Below are positions 27,188 through 35,880 of a stretch of 64,000 bases of DNA, piece by piece (position 1 is the stretch's first letter; each line of letters opens with the position of its first letter). Both the position numbers and the translations under genes were made by a program. The DNA is from Roseburia hominis. Lineage in GTDB: Bacteria > Bacillota > Clostridia > Lachnospirales > Lachnospiraceae. The notes beneath the pieces were generated by a model, which made no database searches, was not told where the DNA came from, and saw only the letters and a program-made list of their open reading frames with translations. The DNA is taken from the NCBI GenBank assembly GCA_040702975.1, contig CP159990.1, positions 806,001-870,000 of the forward strand. Direction: 5' to 3'.

Positions 27188-27246
27188 TTTAACATTTCCC
27201 TGTCTTTGATTTAACGCAGCTGTAGTAAGGTAAAAACTACTATAAT
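27188..27246 (+). promoter_or_regulatory. Promoter of the Na/Pi symporter with PhoP-like half-sites
   Basis: A perfect -10 TATAAT lies at 27241-27246. Two TTTAAC hexamers at 27188 and 27210 are 22 nt apart (two helical turns), and a TTTTAC lies a further 11 nt upstream. This resembles the 11-nt phased TT(A/C/T)A(A/C/T)A repeats bound by PhoP in Firmicutes, which would suit a phosphate transporter. Regulation by phosphate is inference. Confidence 0.4.
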
Positions 27247-27269
27247 TGGAGAAAGTTGGGGTTAAATCA

Positions 27270-28967
27270 ATGAACCATACCTTAGAAATCATATTTGGAC
27301 TTCTTGGCGGTCTTGCAGTGTTCATTTTCGGAATGAATATGATGAGTGAATGTCTGCAAAAAGCGGCAGGGGAGAAGATGCGGAGTATCCTGGCGCTTCT
27401 CACCCGGACACCGATTCTCGGAGTGCTTGCGGGAGCGCTTACCACAGCGGTCCTGCAGAGCAGCAGTGCAACGACTGTCATGGCAATCGGGTTTGTCAGT
27501 GCGGGGCTGATGACGCTGCCCCAGGCAATTTCGATTATCCTGGGGGCAAATATCGGGACGACCATGACGGCTCAGATCATTGCATTTAACATCAGTGATT
27601 ACATATCGGTGATCATTTTTGCCGGATTCATGGTGTCGTTTGTGGCAAAATCCGAGAAGGTGAAGAATATCGGGCAGACCATATTTGCGTTTGGACTTTT
27701 GTTTCTTGGGATTGAGACGATGGGCGGGGTGATGAAGCCTCTGGCGTCAAGTCCGGTGTTCACGGATATGATCGGGAAGGTTGCGGATATTCCGGTGCTC
27801 GGAGTTTTGGTGGGCACTCTGATGACGCTGGTGGTGCAGAGCAGCAGTGCGACCATTGCCGTGCTCCAGAATTTTGCGTCGCAGGCGGGACCGGACGGGG
27901 TGACCAGTGTGATCGGCCTTACGGGAGCCATTCCAATTCTTTTAGGGGATAATGTGGGAACGACGATCACGGCGCTTCTTGCCAGTGTGGGACAGCCGAA
28001 AGATGCGAAGCGGACTGCGGCGGCACATTGCATTTTTAACCTTTCAGGCTGTATGCTGTTTATCTGGTTTGTTGAGCCGTTTGCGAAAGTGATTCGTTTC
28101 ATTTCCACGAAAGGGCCGGAGGTGGAAGTGATATCCAGGCAGATTGCAAATGCGCATACCTTGTTCAATATTGTGATGACGATCATCTGGATTCCGATGA
28201 TTGCGTTGATGGTGAAAATCGTAATGAAACTGATTCCCGACGGAAAGAAGGTCTCGCAGGATTCGTCCATACCGATGTATCTGGACAGCAAGCTGATCGG
28301 ACAGCCCGTAGCGGCGCTCCAGCTTGTGGCGAAAGAGGTGTTAAGGTGTAGCCATCTGGTGGAAAATCTGCTTCAGGATTTGTCGAAGGCGGTGAAAAAG
28401 GAGGATCAGGGCCTGATGGAATCGGTGTGCAAGAAGGCGCCTGCATCGCGGGAACTGATCGTGCGGATCAACGAATATCTGACGGATCTGTTTTCGGCGG
28501 GCGTTCTGACGGAGGAGCAGGCGTCGCAGACGGCGGGGATCATGTATGTGCTCAGTGATGTGGACCGAATCAGTTTTCTGTGTCAGGCTATTGCAGAAGC
28601 GGTTCTGGAACGTCGGGATAAGAAGCATTGGTTTTCCAAGGAGGCCCGTGGGGATCTGGAAAAGGGACTGGGAATGATCGGCGATATGTATGCGGAGGTG
28701 CTTCAGGTCATGGAAACCGGTGATCTGGAAAATGCGAAGAAGATTCTGAAACGAAAAGAGAAGATCCTGGATCTGGACATTCACATGAGGAAAGCACATA
28801 TGGAGCGCGTTGGAAAAGGAAAGTGTGCAGCGCATCTTGCCGCGCCGTTCAATAAGATCCTGACGATGGTGGACCGTATGAGCAATAGCTGTGCAAATAT
28901 CGCAGACGCGGCGTTGGGGGAAGTGGATATGCGGTATTTCCGAATGGTCTCGGAGGAGAAAGGATAG
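27270..28967 (+). CDS. Na+/phosphate symporter family protein (NptA/YjbB type)
   Basis: From the ATG at 27270 the protein has 565 residues. The first 330 hold two inverted Na/Pi-cotransporter repeats, each with the hallmark QSSSAT (VLQSSSATTVMA and VVQSSSATIAVL) and a GANIGTT or GDNVGTT loop. A PhoU-like helical domain fills residues 350-560. The family takes up or exports phosphate driven by sodium. The PhoU-like tail probably regulates flux. The upstream region has phased TTTAAC repeats that could be a Pho box. The ribosome site is weak (TTGGGG). Confidence 0.85.
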   Translation: MNHTLEIIFGLLGGLAVFIFGMNMMSECLQKAAGEKMRSILALLTRTPILGVLAGALTTAVLQSSSATTVMAIGFVSAGLMTLPQAISIILGANIGTTMTAQIIAFNISDYISVIIFAGFMVSFVAKSEKVKNIGQTIFAFGLLFLGIETMGGVMKPLASSPVFTDMIGKVADIPVLGVLVGTLMTLVVQSSSATIAVLQNFASQAGPDGVTSVIGLTGAIPILLGDNVGTTITALLASVGQPKDAKRTAAAHCIFNLSGCMLFIWFVEPFAKVIRFISTKGPEVEVISRQIANAHTLFNIVMTIIWIPMIALMVKIVMKLIPDGKKVSQDSSIPMYLDSKLIGQPVAALQLVAKEVLRCSHLVENLLQDLSKAVKKEDQGLMESVCKKAPASRELIVRINEYLTDLFSAGVLTEEQASQTAGIMYVLSDVDRISFLCQAIAEAVLERRDKKHWFSKEARGDLEKGLGMIGDMYAEVLQVMETGDLENAKKILKRKEKILDLDIHMRKAHMERVGKGKCAAHLAAPFNKILTMVDRMSNSCANIADAALGEVDMRYFRMVSEEKG

Positions 28968-29135
28968 CGGGAAGAAGAGGTCCCTTTCATAGGAATTTGA
29001 GAGAGCAGATTCTTATGGGAGGGGCTTATTTTTGGAGTGAAAGAACCGGGGCGGAGAAATTGACAGTAGTAATTTCGGGCTTTTTTTATTACAATGGAGG
29101 AGAGAATGATTTCCTATGGAGTGAGGCATATAGCT

Positions 29136-29468
29136 ATGACAAAAAGAGAAGAAGTAATCAAATATTGTATGGAGTTTCCGGACGTTTTTGAGGATTATCC
29201 GTTTCATGACACAAATTGGACTTGTATGCGAATCCGAAAAACGAACCGGATTTTTGCGTGGATTTATGAGCGGGAAGAGCATATTTGGGTCAATGTAAAA
29301 TGTGAACGCGAGTGGAGGGATTTCTGGAGAGATGCGTTTGAATCCGTGGTACCTGCGTACCATATGAATAAGGAGCATTGGAATTCGATTATTCTGGACG
29401 GCACGGTGCCGGATCAGGATATTAAGCGAATGGTGGCGGAAAGTTATGATTTGTGTGCGGGGAAGTAG
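29136..29468 (+). CDS. YjbR/MmcQ-family DNA-binding-like protein
   Basis: About 110 residues starting MTKREEVIKYC, with the family pattern EDYPFHDTNWTCMRI, WVNVKCE and NSIILDGTVPDQDIKRMVAESYDL. These small proteins have a double-stranded DNA-binding-like fold, but their role is unproved. The start at 29136 matches the usual family N-terminus and has GTGAGG upstream. An in-frame ATG at 29106 with a better GGAGG site would add ten residues and is a real alternative. Confidence 0.7.
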   Translation: MTKREEVIKYCMEFPDVFEDYPFHDTNWTCMRIRKTNRIFAWIYEREEHIWVNVKCEREWRDFWRDAFESVVPAYHMNKEHWNSIILDGTVPDQDIKRMVAESYDLCAGK

Positions 29469-29543
29469 GTAATCTGCTGCTTTGGCGAGAAAGTATCGAG
29501 ATATGTGCGGCTGGGTGCATTTGGGGAAAGGAAAAAGTTTATC

Positions 29544-30770
29544 ATGAAATTATTACATACATCTGACTGGCACTTCGGCATGGCGGCCGGAGTGCGGTCT
29601 TTGGCGGAGGACCAGAGGTATTTTCTGGAGCAGCTCTATGAGATTATAGAAAAAGAGCAGGTAGACGCCGTGCTGCTTGCGGGCGACGTCTATGACAGCA
29701 GTGTGGCAAATGCGGAAGCGATTTCCATGTATAATGACGCGACGACGAAGATTTGTGGGGAAATGAAGCTGCCCTTTATTATTATTGCAGGCAACCACGA
29801 CGGAGCGGCAAGGCTGGCTTCCTGTCGGGAATTGTTAAAAGGGGCTGGACTATTTGTGACGGGGCGGCTGACCAGGGAAATCGCTCCGGTGCTTTTGCGC
29901 AAGCAGGAAGGAGCAAAAGAAGGGGTAAAAGAGCCTGGGGCAGAGGAGAGCTGTCGCAGGGAAGAGTGCGAAGAGACGGAAATCGCCGTATATCCTATCC
30001 CGTTTTTTAATCGTGATGAAGTAATAGCGTTGTTCCCGGAGCGAAAAGAGGAAATTATTTCCCAGGAAATGGCCTATAAGGTCGTGTGTGACCATATCCG
30101 GGAAACGATGGATCCGGGGCGGATCAATATTGTGATGGCACACGCGATGATCGTAAATGCAGAGCTGTCTGAGTCGGACCGGACTGCGAGAGTGGGACAG
30201 GCTCTGGCAGTCTCGAAAGAGGTTTTTGAAGGGTTCGATTATGTGGCGCTGGGGCATATTCATAAACCGCAGAAGATTACGGAGAGGATTCGTTATTCCG
30301 GAAGCCCGCTTAAATATTCCTTTGGAAAGGAAGAAGAGCAGCAGAAATGTGTGCTGATTCTGGATACGGACACGATGGAGGTAAGGGAGATTCCTCTTGT
30401 CATGCGACATGACCGGAAAACGGTGACAGGGACTTATGAGGAACTCATAAAACGAGAGGAGCTTGCGGGGGATTGCCTGCGGCTTTATGTCACGGACCGC
30501 TATGCGGGACTGGAACTTCTGGGAGAATTGCGGGAGCATTTTCCCTATTTGCTGGAATTGTACGGAAAAAGCCTGGAAGAAACGGATAAATTTACAAGTT
30601 TGAGTATTAGTGAGCTTGAGAGCTTAGATGAAGTAGATATCATGATGAAGTTCTGTGGGGAAAACTTTGTGGACGCCGATACAGAGCGTGGATATGTTCC
30701 GGGAGCGGAGCAGATCGCATTGTTTCGGGAAGTTCTGGAGTGGAGTGAGAAGGAGGCGGAGATGTCATGA
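29544..30770 (+). CDS. sbcD: Nuclease SbcCD subunit D
   Basis: The ATG at 29544 gives 408 residues with the calcineurin-like phosphoesterase motifs: DWHFG near residue 8, GDVYD near 48, GNHD near 83, a later HAM and GHIHKPQ near 235. These bind the two catalytic metal ions. SbcD is the nuclease subunit that, with SbcC, opens hairpins and trims DNA ends during repair. Its stop overlaps the sbcC start by 4 nt. Confidence 0.92.
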   Translation: MKLLHTSDWHFGMAAGVRSLAEDQRYFLEQLYEIIEKEQVDAVLLAGDVYDSSVANAEAISMYNDATTKICGEMKLPFIIIAGNHDGAARLASCRELLKGAGLFVTGRLTREIAPVLLRKQEGAKEGVKEPGAEESCRREECEETEIAVYPIPFFNRDEVIALFPERKEEIISQEMAYKVVCDHIRETMDPGRINIVMAHAMIVNAELSESDRTARVGQALAVSKEVFEGFDYVALGHIHKPQKITERIRYSGSPLKYSFGKEEEQQKCVLILDTDTMEVREIPLVMRHDRKTVTGTYEELIKREELAGDCLRLYVTDRYAGLELLGELREHFPYLLELYGKSLEETDKFTSLSISELESLDEVDIMMKFCGENFVDADTERGYVPGAEQIALFREVLEWSEKEAEMS

Positions 30771-33466
30771 GACCGATTTCGATACGTTTTCAGTGTTTTG
30801 GACCTTATCTTAAGGAGCAGTTCATCGAGTTTGAAACATTTGCAAAAAATGGTCTTTTTCTTATCTGCGGAGAGACCGGAGCGGGAAAGACGACGATTTT
30901 GGACGCTATGTGCTATGCCCTTTATGGGAAATCCAGCGGCGGGCAGAAGGGCGACCGGGGAGATTTGAGCGTAATGCGGTGTGCCCTGGCGAAGAAAGAA
31001 GACGAAACGCTGGTGGAATTTATTTTTGAGGCGGGCGGCAGACGGTACAAATTTGTTCGTTCTCTGAAATACAGCAGGAAGAATTTGCATGATTATCATA
31101 ACTGTATGGTCTTTGAGGCGGGAGAGTACGTGCCGATTTTTGAGAATCCGAAGAAGCAGAATGTGAACCAGAAGGCGGAAGAGCTTTTGGGCCTTACGGA
31201 TAAGCAGTTCCGTCAGGTTGTCGTTCTCCCGCAGGGGCAGTTCGAGCGGTTTTTGGTGTCGGACTCGGCGGAGAAGGAAACGATTCTGGTCAGCCTTTTT
31301 AAAGCGGACAGGTGGCAGAAGATCGCAGATGAGATTTTCCGGCGGGTGACCGAGGAGGATCAGGAATTGCAAAGGGAGTCGGCAAGAATGGCTGACCGGC
31401 TCGCGGATTATGCATGTGGTTCTGTGAAGGAGTTTGAGGAATTTACGCAGTGCAAAAAGGCGGCCCTGGAGCAGGTGAAATTGCAGGCGGAACAGGCAGG
31501 CGCTGTGGAGAAGAAGGCGAAGGAGGTATGCGTTTGGGCAGGGCGTTTGCATGAGGAGTTCGTGCATTTGCAGGAGCTAAGGGAGAAGGCCCGCGCCCTG
31601 CATTTGCGGGAAGAGGGAATGAAAGAGGAAGAGGCGTTTCTTGTTCTGGCAGATCGGGCGGAGGAGGTAAGGCCGCTGTACCTTGCATACGAAGAGGTGA
31701 AGAGAAAGGAGCAGGAGAGTCTTCGGGAGCTTGCGGCGGCAGAAGAGAATTTGGCGCTTGTCCGGGCAAAGCGGGAGAGGGCCGGGGAGGAGAAGGCGCG
31801 GCACGAGGCCGGAAGATCCGGATATGAGGAAAGGCAGCGCCGAAATACCTTGCTTATGCACGCCAGAGAGTTATATGCGGCTTTGGAGGAGAAGAAGGCT
31901 GCGGTAATCCGGGCGGAGAAAGAATGGAAGAAGAAGGAAGGCGAGTCGGAAGCGGCAAAGGAGGTATTTGCGAAGGTAGATGAGGCGTGGATAAGCGCCA
32001 TGGAGGTGCAGAGGGCGCGGATTCGGGAATATACAGATGCGCAAAGTGCGTATTTGCAGGGAATCAGCGGAATCCTTGCAGAGCAGCTTCGGGAAGGGGA
32101 GCCCTGTCCGGTCTGCGGAAGCAGGGAGCACCCGCAGCCGGCTTCGGTTGCCATGCATACGACAAAAACATCCGATGGACGTTTTTTAGTGAGTGCCTCC
32201 AAGGTGACGGAGAAGGATTTGGAACGGCTTGGCAGCGCGATGGAGGAAGCCAATCAGAAGGTGGAGCGGGCTGCAAAAGAGAGAAGAGAGGCGGAAGGCA
32301 TTTACCAGAGTGTGAGTGGGGAGGCTGCGGAGGCGAGGCAGCGTGCCTTGGCTTTCCAGACGGCTTACGGGGAAATGGAGAAGCAAAAAATATCCGGAAT
32401 TGATACGTCAGAGCAGCTTGAGAGGGCGCTTAATGAGCTGGGGAGCGCCCTGGCAGAGTATGTGGCAGAGGAGCAGAAACTGCAGGCGCAGCTTACCGTG
32501 GCCATGGGAAATGAACAGGCGGCCCGCATACGAAGATCTGAAGCCGCCGGGAAGGCAGAGCGGGCGGGAAAAGTGCTGGAAGAGAAGCAGGAGACGTGGA
32601 CGCGGATCTATCGGGAAAAGGGATTTGCTTCGGAACAGGATTTTTCAGAGAAGCTGCTAAAAGTGTCTGAGAAAAATGCGAGGTGGGAGGCGGTCATTCA
32701 GTTTCGGACGGATTTGAGAAATGCGATGCTTGCATTAGATGAGCAGGAGAAGAAGCTGGACGGGGAAGACGATCCGGATATAGAGTTCATAAGGAAAAAT
32801 GTGGAAGAGTCTGAGGCGAAGCGGGGGGAAGCGGAGCGGAATCTGATTCTGGGGCAGCAGGAGCTGAAAAGGCTTGAAAAGGAGGTTCGTGCTCTTAAGG
32901 CGAGTAAGAAACGGTATGATATGCGGCGCATAAAGGTAGATGAAAATCTGGAATTTGCCTCCCGGCTCCGGGGACGTTCCGGCATCAGTCTTCAGCGGTA
33001 TGTGCTGGGCGTGATGCTTTCTTCGGTCACGGTCGAGGCGAACCGTTTGCTTCAGCATGTACACGGCGGGCGCTATCAGATTTACCGGACCAATGAGATT
33101 GCAGGAAGCGGTCATAAAGGCGGCTTGGAGCTGGAGGTGCTGGACGCTCAGAGCAATGAAAGGCGGAGCGTCACCACACTTTCGGGCGGGGAGAAATTTC
33201 TGGTGGCCTTAAGCCTTGCGATCGGGCTCTCAACTGTCGTTCAGGCTCAGGGAAGCGGTATGAAGCTGGAAGCCATGTTTGTAGATGAAGGCTTTGGTAC
33301 ATTGGATCAACATTCGATTTTAGATGCGCTGGAGGTGCTGCAGGGGATTCAAAAGGGAAATGGCCTGGTGGGAATCATTTCGCATGTGGAGTTGTTAAAA
33401 GAGGTAATCGGAAGCCGGATCGAAGTGGTGAAAGAGGAGAACGGCAGCAGGTGTATCATTCGATAG
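30767..33466 (+). CDS. sbcC: Nuclease SbcCD subunit C
   Basis: The 899-residue protein is an SMC-like ATPase: Walker A GETGAGKTT with Lys41, a long charged coiled coil (about 170-720) interrupted by the zinc-hook CPVC (Cys447 and Cys450), and C-terminal signature LSGGEKFLVALSLA plus Walker B MFVDEGFGTLD. The hook dimerises two molecules through one zinc ion. It acts with SbcD on hairpins and blocked ends and helps remove long palindromes, of which several lie in this window. A hairpin with T run follows at 33557. Confidence 0.93.
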   Translation: MRPISIRFQCFGPYLKEQFIEFETFAKNGLFLICGETGAGKTTILDAMCYALYGKSSGGQKGDRGDLSVMRCALAKKEDETLVEFIFEAGGRRYKFVRSLKYSRKNLHDYHNCMVFEAGEYVPIFENPKKQNVNQKAEELLGLTDKQFRQVVVLPQGQFERFLVSDSAEKETILVSLFKADRWQKIADEIFRRVTEEDQELQRESARMADRLADYACGSVKEFEEFTQCKKAALEQVKLQAEQAGAVEKKAKEVCVWAGRLHEEFVHLQELREKARALHLREEGMKEEEAFLVLADRAEEVRPLYLAYEEVKRKEQESLRELAAAEENLALVRAKRERAGEEKARHEAGRSGYEERQRRNTLLMHARELYAALEEKKAAVIRAEKEWKKKEGESEAAKEVFAKVDEAWISAMEVQRARIREYTDAQSAYLQGISGILAEQLREGEPCPVCGSREHPQPASVAMHTTKTSDGRFLVSASKVTEKDLERLGSAMEEANQKVERAAKERREAEGIYQSVSGEAAEARQRALAFQTAYGEMEKQKISGIDTSEQLERALNELGSALAEYVAEEQKLQAQLTVAMGNEQAARIRRSEAAGKAERAGKVLEEKQETWTRIYREKGFASEQDFSEKLLKVSEKNARWEAVIQFRTDLRNAMLALDEQEKKLDGEDDPDIEFIRKNVEESEAKRGEAERNLILGQQELKRLEKEVRALKASKKRYDMRRIKVDENLEFASRLRGRSGISLQRYVLGVMLSSVTVEANRLLQHVHGGRYQIYRTNEIAGSGHKGGLELEVLDAQSNERRSVTTLSGGEKFLVALSLAIGLSTVVQAQGSGMKLEAMFVDEGFGTLDQHSILDALEVLQGIQKGNGLVGIISHVELLKEVIGSRIEVVKEENGSRCIIR

Positions 33467-33556
33467 AAAAATCGGAAGGCCTGTGGTTGTTTATGAGATG
33501 AAGCAGGGTTGTTTCATGAAGAATAATTCAAATGATTAAGCATACTGTTTTTACGG

Positions 33557-33601
33557 GGGTTATGGAAATTATACATTTTTTTCATAACCCTCGACTTTTT
33601 T
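33557..33601 (+). terminator. Terminator-like hairpin after sbcDC
   Basis: Arms GGGTTATG and CATAACCC around an AT-rich loop, followed within a few bases by a run of T. It could also belong to the left end of the ISAs1-type element. Confidence 0.5.
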
Positions 33602-33613
33602 CTCTTGTAGAGG

Positions 33614-33651
33614 TATAATGTCTATATAGTATAGGTATGCTCTACCTATAC
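33614..33651 (+). promoter_or_regulatory. Transposon promoter -10 and perfect hairpin before the first IS gene
   Basis: TATAAT lies at 33614-33619. A perfect 9-bp inverted repeat GTATAGGTA / TACCTATAC with a 5-nt loop (33629-33651) ends just before the GAAAGGAGG ribosome site. It may be an operator or a structure that blocks read-through translation of the transposition genes. Confidence 0.5.
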
Positions 33652-33666
33652 AGAAAGGAGGATATT

Positions 33667-34248
33667 ATGCCAGTAACAGAGAAAAAATATCCTGACTGGG
33701 TGCAGGAGAAACGGACCAGGGGAACCACCGTCAAAAAGAAAGGTGATACTTATTATCTCTATAAACGCACTTCCAGGCGTGTTCCCGGGAAAAAATACCC
33801 ACAGCCGGTAGATACTTATATCGGCATCATAACTCCGGAAGGAGTCATAAAAAGTGAAAAGAAAAAAATATCCCTGGGAGGGATAGAAGTGAGGGAGTAT
33901 GGATTCTCCAGGGCAGTATGGCAGCTGTGCCCGGAGGGATGGAAGAAACCTCTGGGGAATGACTGGGAGGATGTCCTTTCGGTTATTCTGAAAAAATGGT
34001 CACCAGAGACCTACCTTGCGAAAGAAAGAGAGATAAAAACGGAGCAGGAATTTCACTATCAGTTTAATGCCCAGGCAGCATCCCTGAGCAGACGGATTTA
34101 TAAAGAGCACGGAGTAGAACTTCAAAAACTGCAGATATTGAAAAGTATTTATCTGCTGTATTTTGAAAAAGAAAGGGTGATATCAAAGATTAGTACAGAA
34201 CAGGAGGAACTGTTAGAAAAAACAGGGGTGGAACTTTCCGTGTGCTGA
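33667..34248 (+). CDS. ISAs1-associated accessory protein
   Basis: A 193-residue basic protein starting MPVTEKKYPDWVQEKRTRG, with a conserved-looking block TYYLYKRTSRRVPGKKYPQP. It has an AAGGAGG site and ends 19 nt before the transposase start. I know it as a companion reading frame of transposases in Lachnospiraceae elements, but it has no recognised catalytic motif. The basic N-terminal part suggests nucleic-acid binding, perhaps of the IS ends (inference). Confidence 0.55.
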   Translation: MPVTEKKYPDWVQEKRTRGTTVKKKGDTYYLYKRTSRRVPGKKYPQPVDTYIGIITPEGVIKSEKKKISLGGIEVREYGFSRAVWQLCPEGWKKPLGNDWEDVLSVILKKWSPETYLAKEREIKTEQEFHYQFNAQAASLSRRIYKEHGVELQKLQILKSIYLLYFEKERVISKISTEQEELLEKTGVELSVC

Positions 34249-34267
34249 GAATGGCTTTCGGACAAAA

Positions 34268-35533
34268 ATGCTTCTGGAATATATGAGGATGGTGCCGGAT
34301 CCACGATGCGGCCGGGAGACAAAGCATGACTCTGCGGAAGTGCTGGTATGTCTGGTGACCGGTTTTCTGGCAGGAAAGACAACTATACGCAGGAGCCTTA
34401 GATGGTGTAACAAACATCTGGAAGAGCTGCGGGAATATCTTCTATTAAAGAAGGGTATCGCATCCCCGGCAACAGCATGCCGGATCCTATGGGGGATTGA
34501 CGTGGAACTGTTTGCGCTGGCATTCATGGAATGGATCGGGGAGATTGTAAGCACGAAAGGAATCCATATATCAATTGACGGAAAGGCACTGCGGGCAGCA
34601 ATGGAGAAAGTGAAGGATTTCAGGGCCCCGATGATCCTGAATGCGATAGATGCGGTAACGGGACTGGTGATCGCGCAGATGCCCATTCAGAATAAAGACT
34701 GTGAGATTAAGGCGATACCGGAGCTGTTGAAACTGCTTGATATCCAGGGAAGTACAGTCACAACAGATGCAATTGGGACACAGACGCAGATCATGGAGCA
34801 GATCCTTTCCCAGGGGGGACATTTTGTGCTGATGGTAAAAAAGAACCAGCCACAGTCCTATGATGAGATCGTGAAATATTTCGGAGAGATGGCAGAAGAC
34901 CACAAAAAGATGAAAAAAGACAGTAACTACAGGGCAAGGTATCCGGAAATGCAGGAAAAATATGAGGAAGTGTGCCAGCAGGAAAGGAACCGTGACAGGC
35001 AGGAATACCGATGGTACAGCGTTTGTGGGGAATGCAGCCTCCTGACAAAGACACAGAAAGAATGGCCTTTTGTAAAAACAGTGGGATTAGCCCGTCAGAT
35101 ACGGATACCGGTTGAACGGGATCCTAAGGGAAATGATATCACACCAGATGTGAGGACATTTCTGGAAAAGGGTTCAAGAAGAAGGCCCAGACCAGTCCAG
35201 GATGAGGAAAGGCCAAAGGATATACAGAAAACAGGAATGATCTCGGATATGGAACTGACAGCGGAAGAAATGGGACGTATAAAAAGGGAGCACTGGTCGG
35301 TCGAAAACCGACTTCACCATGTGTTAGACGATACGTTCCGTGAAGACAGGTCCCCGGCGAAAAAATCAAAGATCAATCTGGCCCTGATCAGGAAGTTTGC
35401 CTATAACATCCTGCGGATAGCTATGCTGGCCGGGGACTGTTCGGAGATCATGACAGAAGCTATGGACGAGTTCAGTGATGATCCATTCTTAAGAAAGAAA
35501 TATGTCTTCAACGGGATAGCCAGTTTCTATTGA
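34268..35533 (+). CDS. ISAs1-family transposase
   Basis: The 421-residue protein has the ISAs1 blocks: N-terminal VPDPRCGRETKHDSAEVL, first catalytic Asp in ISIDGKALR, second in VTTDAIGTQT and Glu in HWSVENRLHHVLDD followed by FREDRSPAKK. All three acidic residues are present, so it is probably active. The ribosome site before the ATG is weak, which suggests translation coupled to the accessory gene ending 19 nt upstream. Confidence 0.85.
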   Translation: MLLEYMRMVPDPRCGRETKHDSAEVLVCLVTGFLAGKTTIRRSLRWCNKHLEELREYLLLKKGIASPATACRILWGIDVELFALAFMEWIGEIVSTKGIHISIDGKALRAAMEKVKDFRAPMILNAIDAVTGLVIAQMPIQNKDCEIKAIPELLKLLDIQGSTVTTDAIGTQTQIMEQILSQGGHFVLMVKKNQPQSYDEIVKYFGEMAEDHKKMKKDSNYRARYPEMQEKYEEVCQQERNRDRQEYRWYSVCGECSLLTKTQKEWPFVKTVGLARQIRIPVERDPKGNDITPDVRTFLEKGSRRRPRPVQDEERPKDIQKTGMISDMELTAEEMGRIKREHWSVENRLHHVLDDTFREDRSPAKKSKINLALIRKFAYNILRIAMLAGDCSEIMTEAMDEFSDDPFLRKKYVFNGIASFY

Positions 35534-35880
35534 TATAAAATAAGTATAAGTTATTTTGAAAAAAGTGTAAATAAGATATAGGGATATTTTGCGCCTTTTT
35601 AGAGGGCAAACATCTTGGATGCGGGTAAGGAATTGCAAAGGATGCGTTTAGAAAGATTCTGATCTGAATAATAGAGGGGTTATAACAAATGAAGCTGTTT
35701 GGGAAGATTCATGAAACAACCCTGTGAGATGAAGTAAAGAATATTGAATTAATTATAAAAGCTGTTTATAATAAATAGAATAAAGAGTGTTCATTTGGCC
35801 GTAAAAGCGTGTATATAGATTCCGAAAGCGCGACAATCAGTTGTGTCGCGCAGAACCGGAGCATGGTAAGGAGGAGTAAG
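35534..35880. other. Intergenic region between the IS and the LPXTG surface gene
   Basis: No gene seen. Its left part should contain the right end of the ISAs1-type element. Its right part holds the hairpin at 35828-35851 and the ribosome site of the surface gene. Confidence 0.5.
35828..35851 (+). promoter_or_regulatory. GC-rich hairpin in the leader of the surface-protein gene
   Basis: Perfect 8-bp arms GCGCGACA and TGTCGCGC with an 8-nt loop, about 18 nt before the AAGGAGG site. No T run follows, so it is more likely to stabilise the messenger or bind a regulator than to terminate. Confidence 0.45.

Larger units (their letters stand above)
33667..35533 (+). mobile_element. ISAs1-type insertion sequence, two-gene form
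   Basis: Core of an element made of an accessory reading frame and a DDE transposase. Both genes look intact. The outer ends could not be fixed: AT-rich blocks near 33571 and 35560-35590 resemble one another in inverse orientation (shared TACA, T6, CA), but not well enough to call terminal repeats. Confidence 0.6.

Noticed and set aside
33571..35590. Terminal inverted repeats of the ISAs1-type element
   Set aside because: Candidate ends share only a low-complexity TACA-T-run-CA pattern, so exact boundaries were not called.
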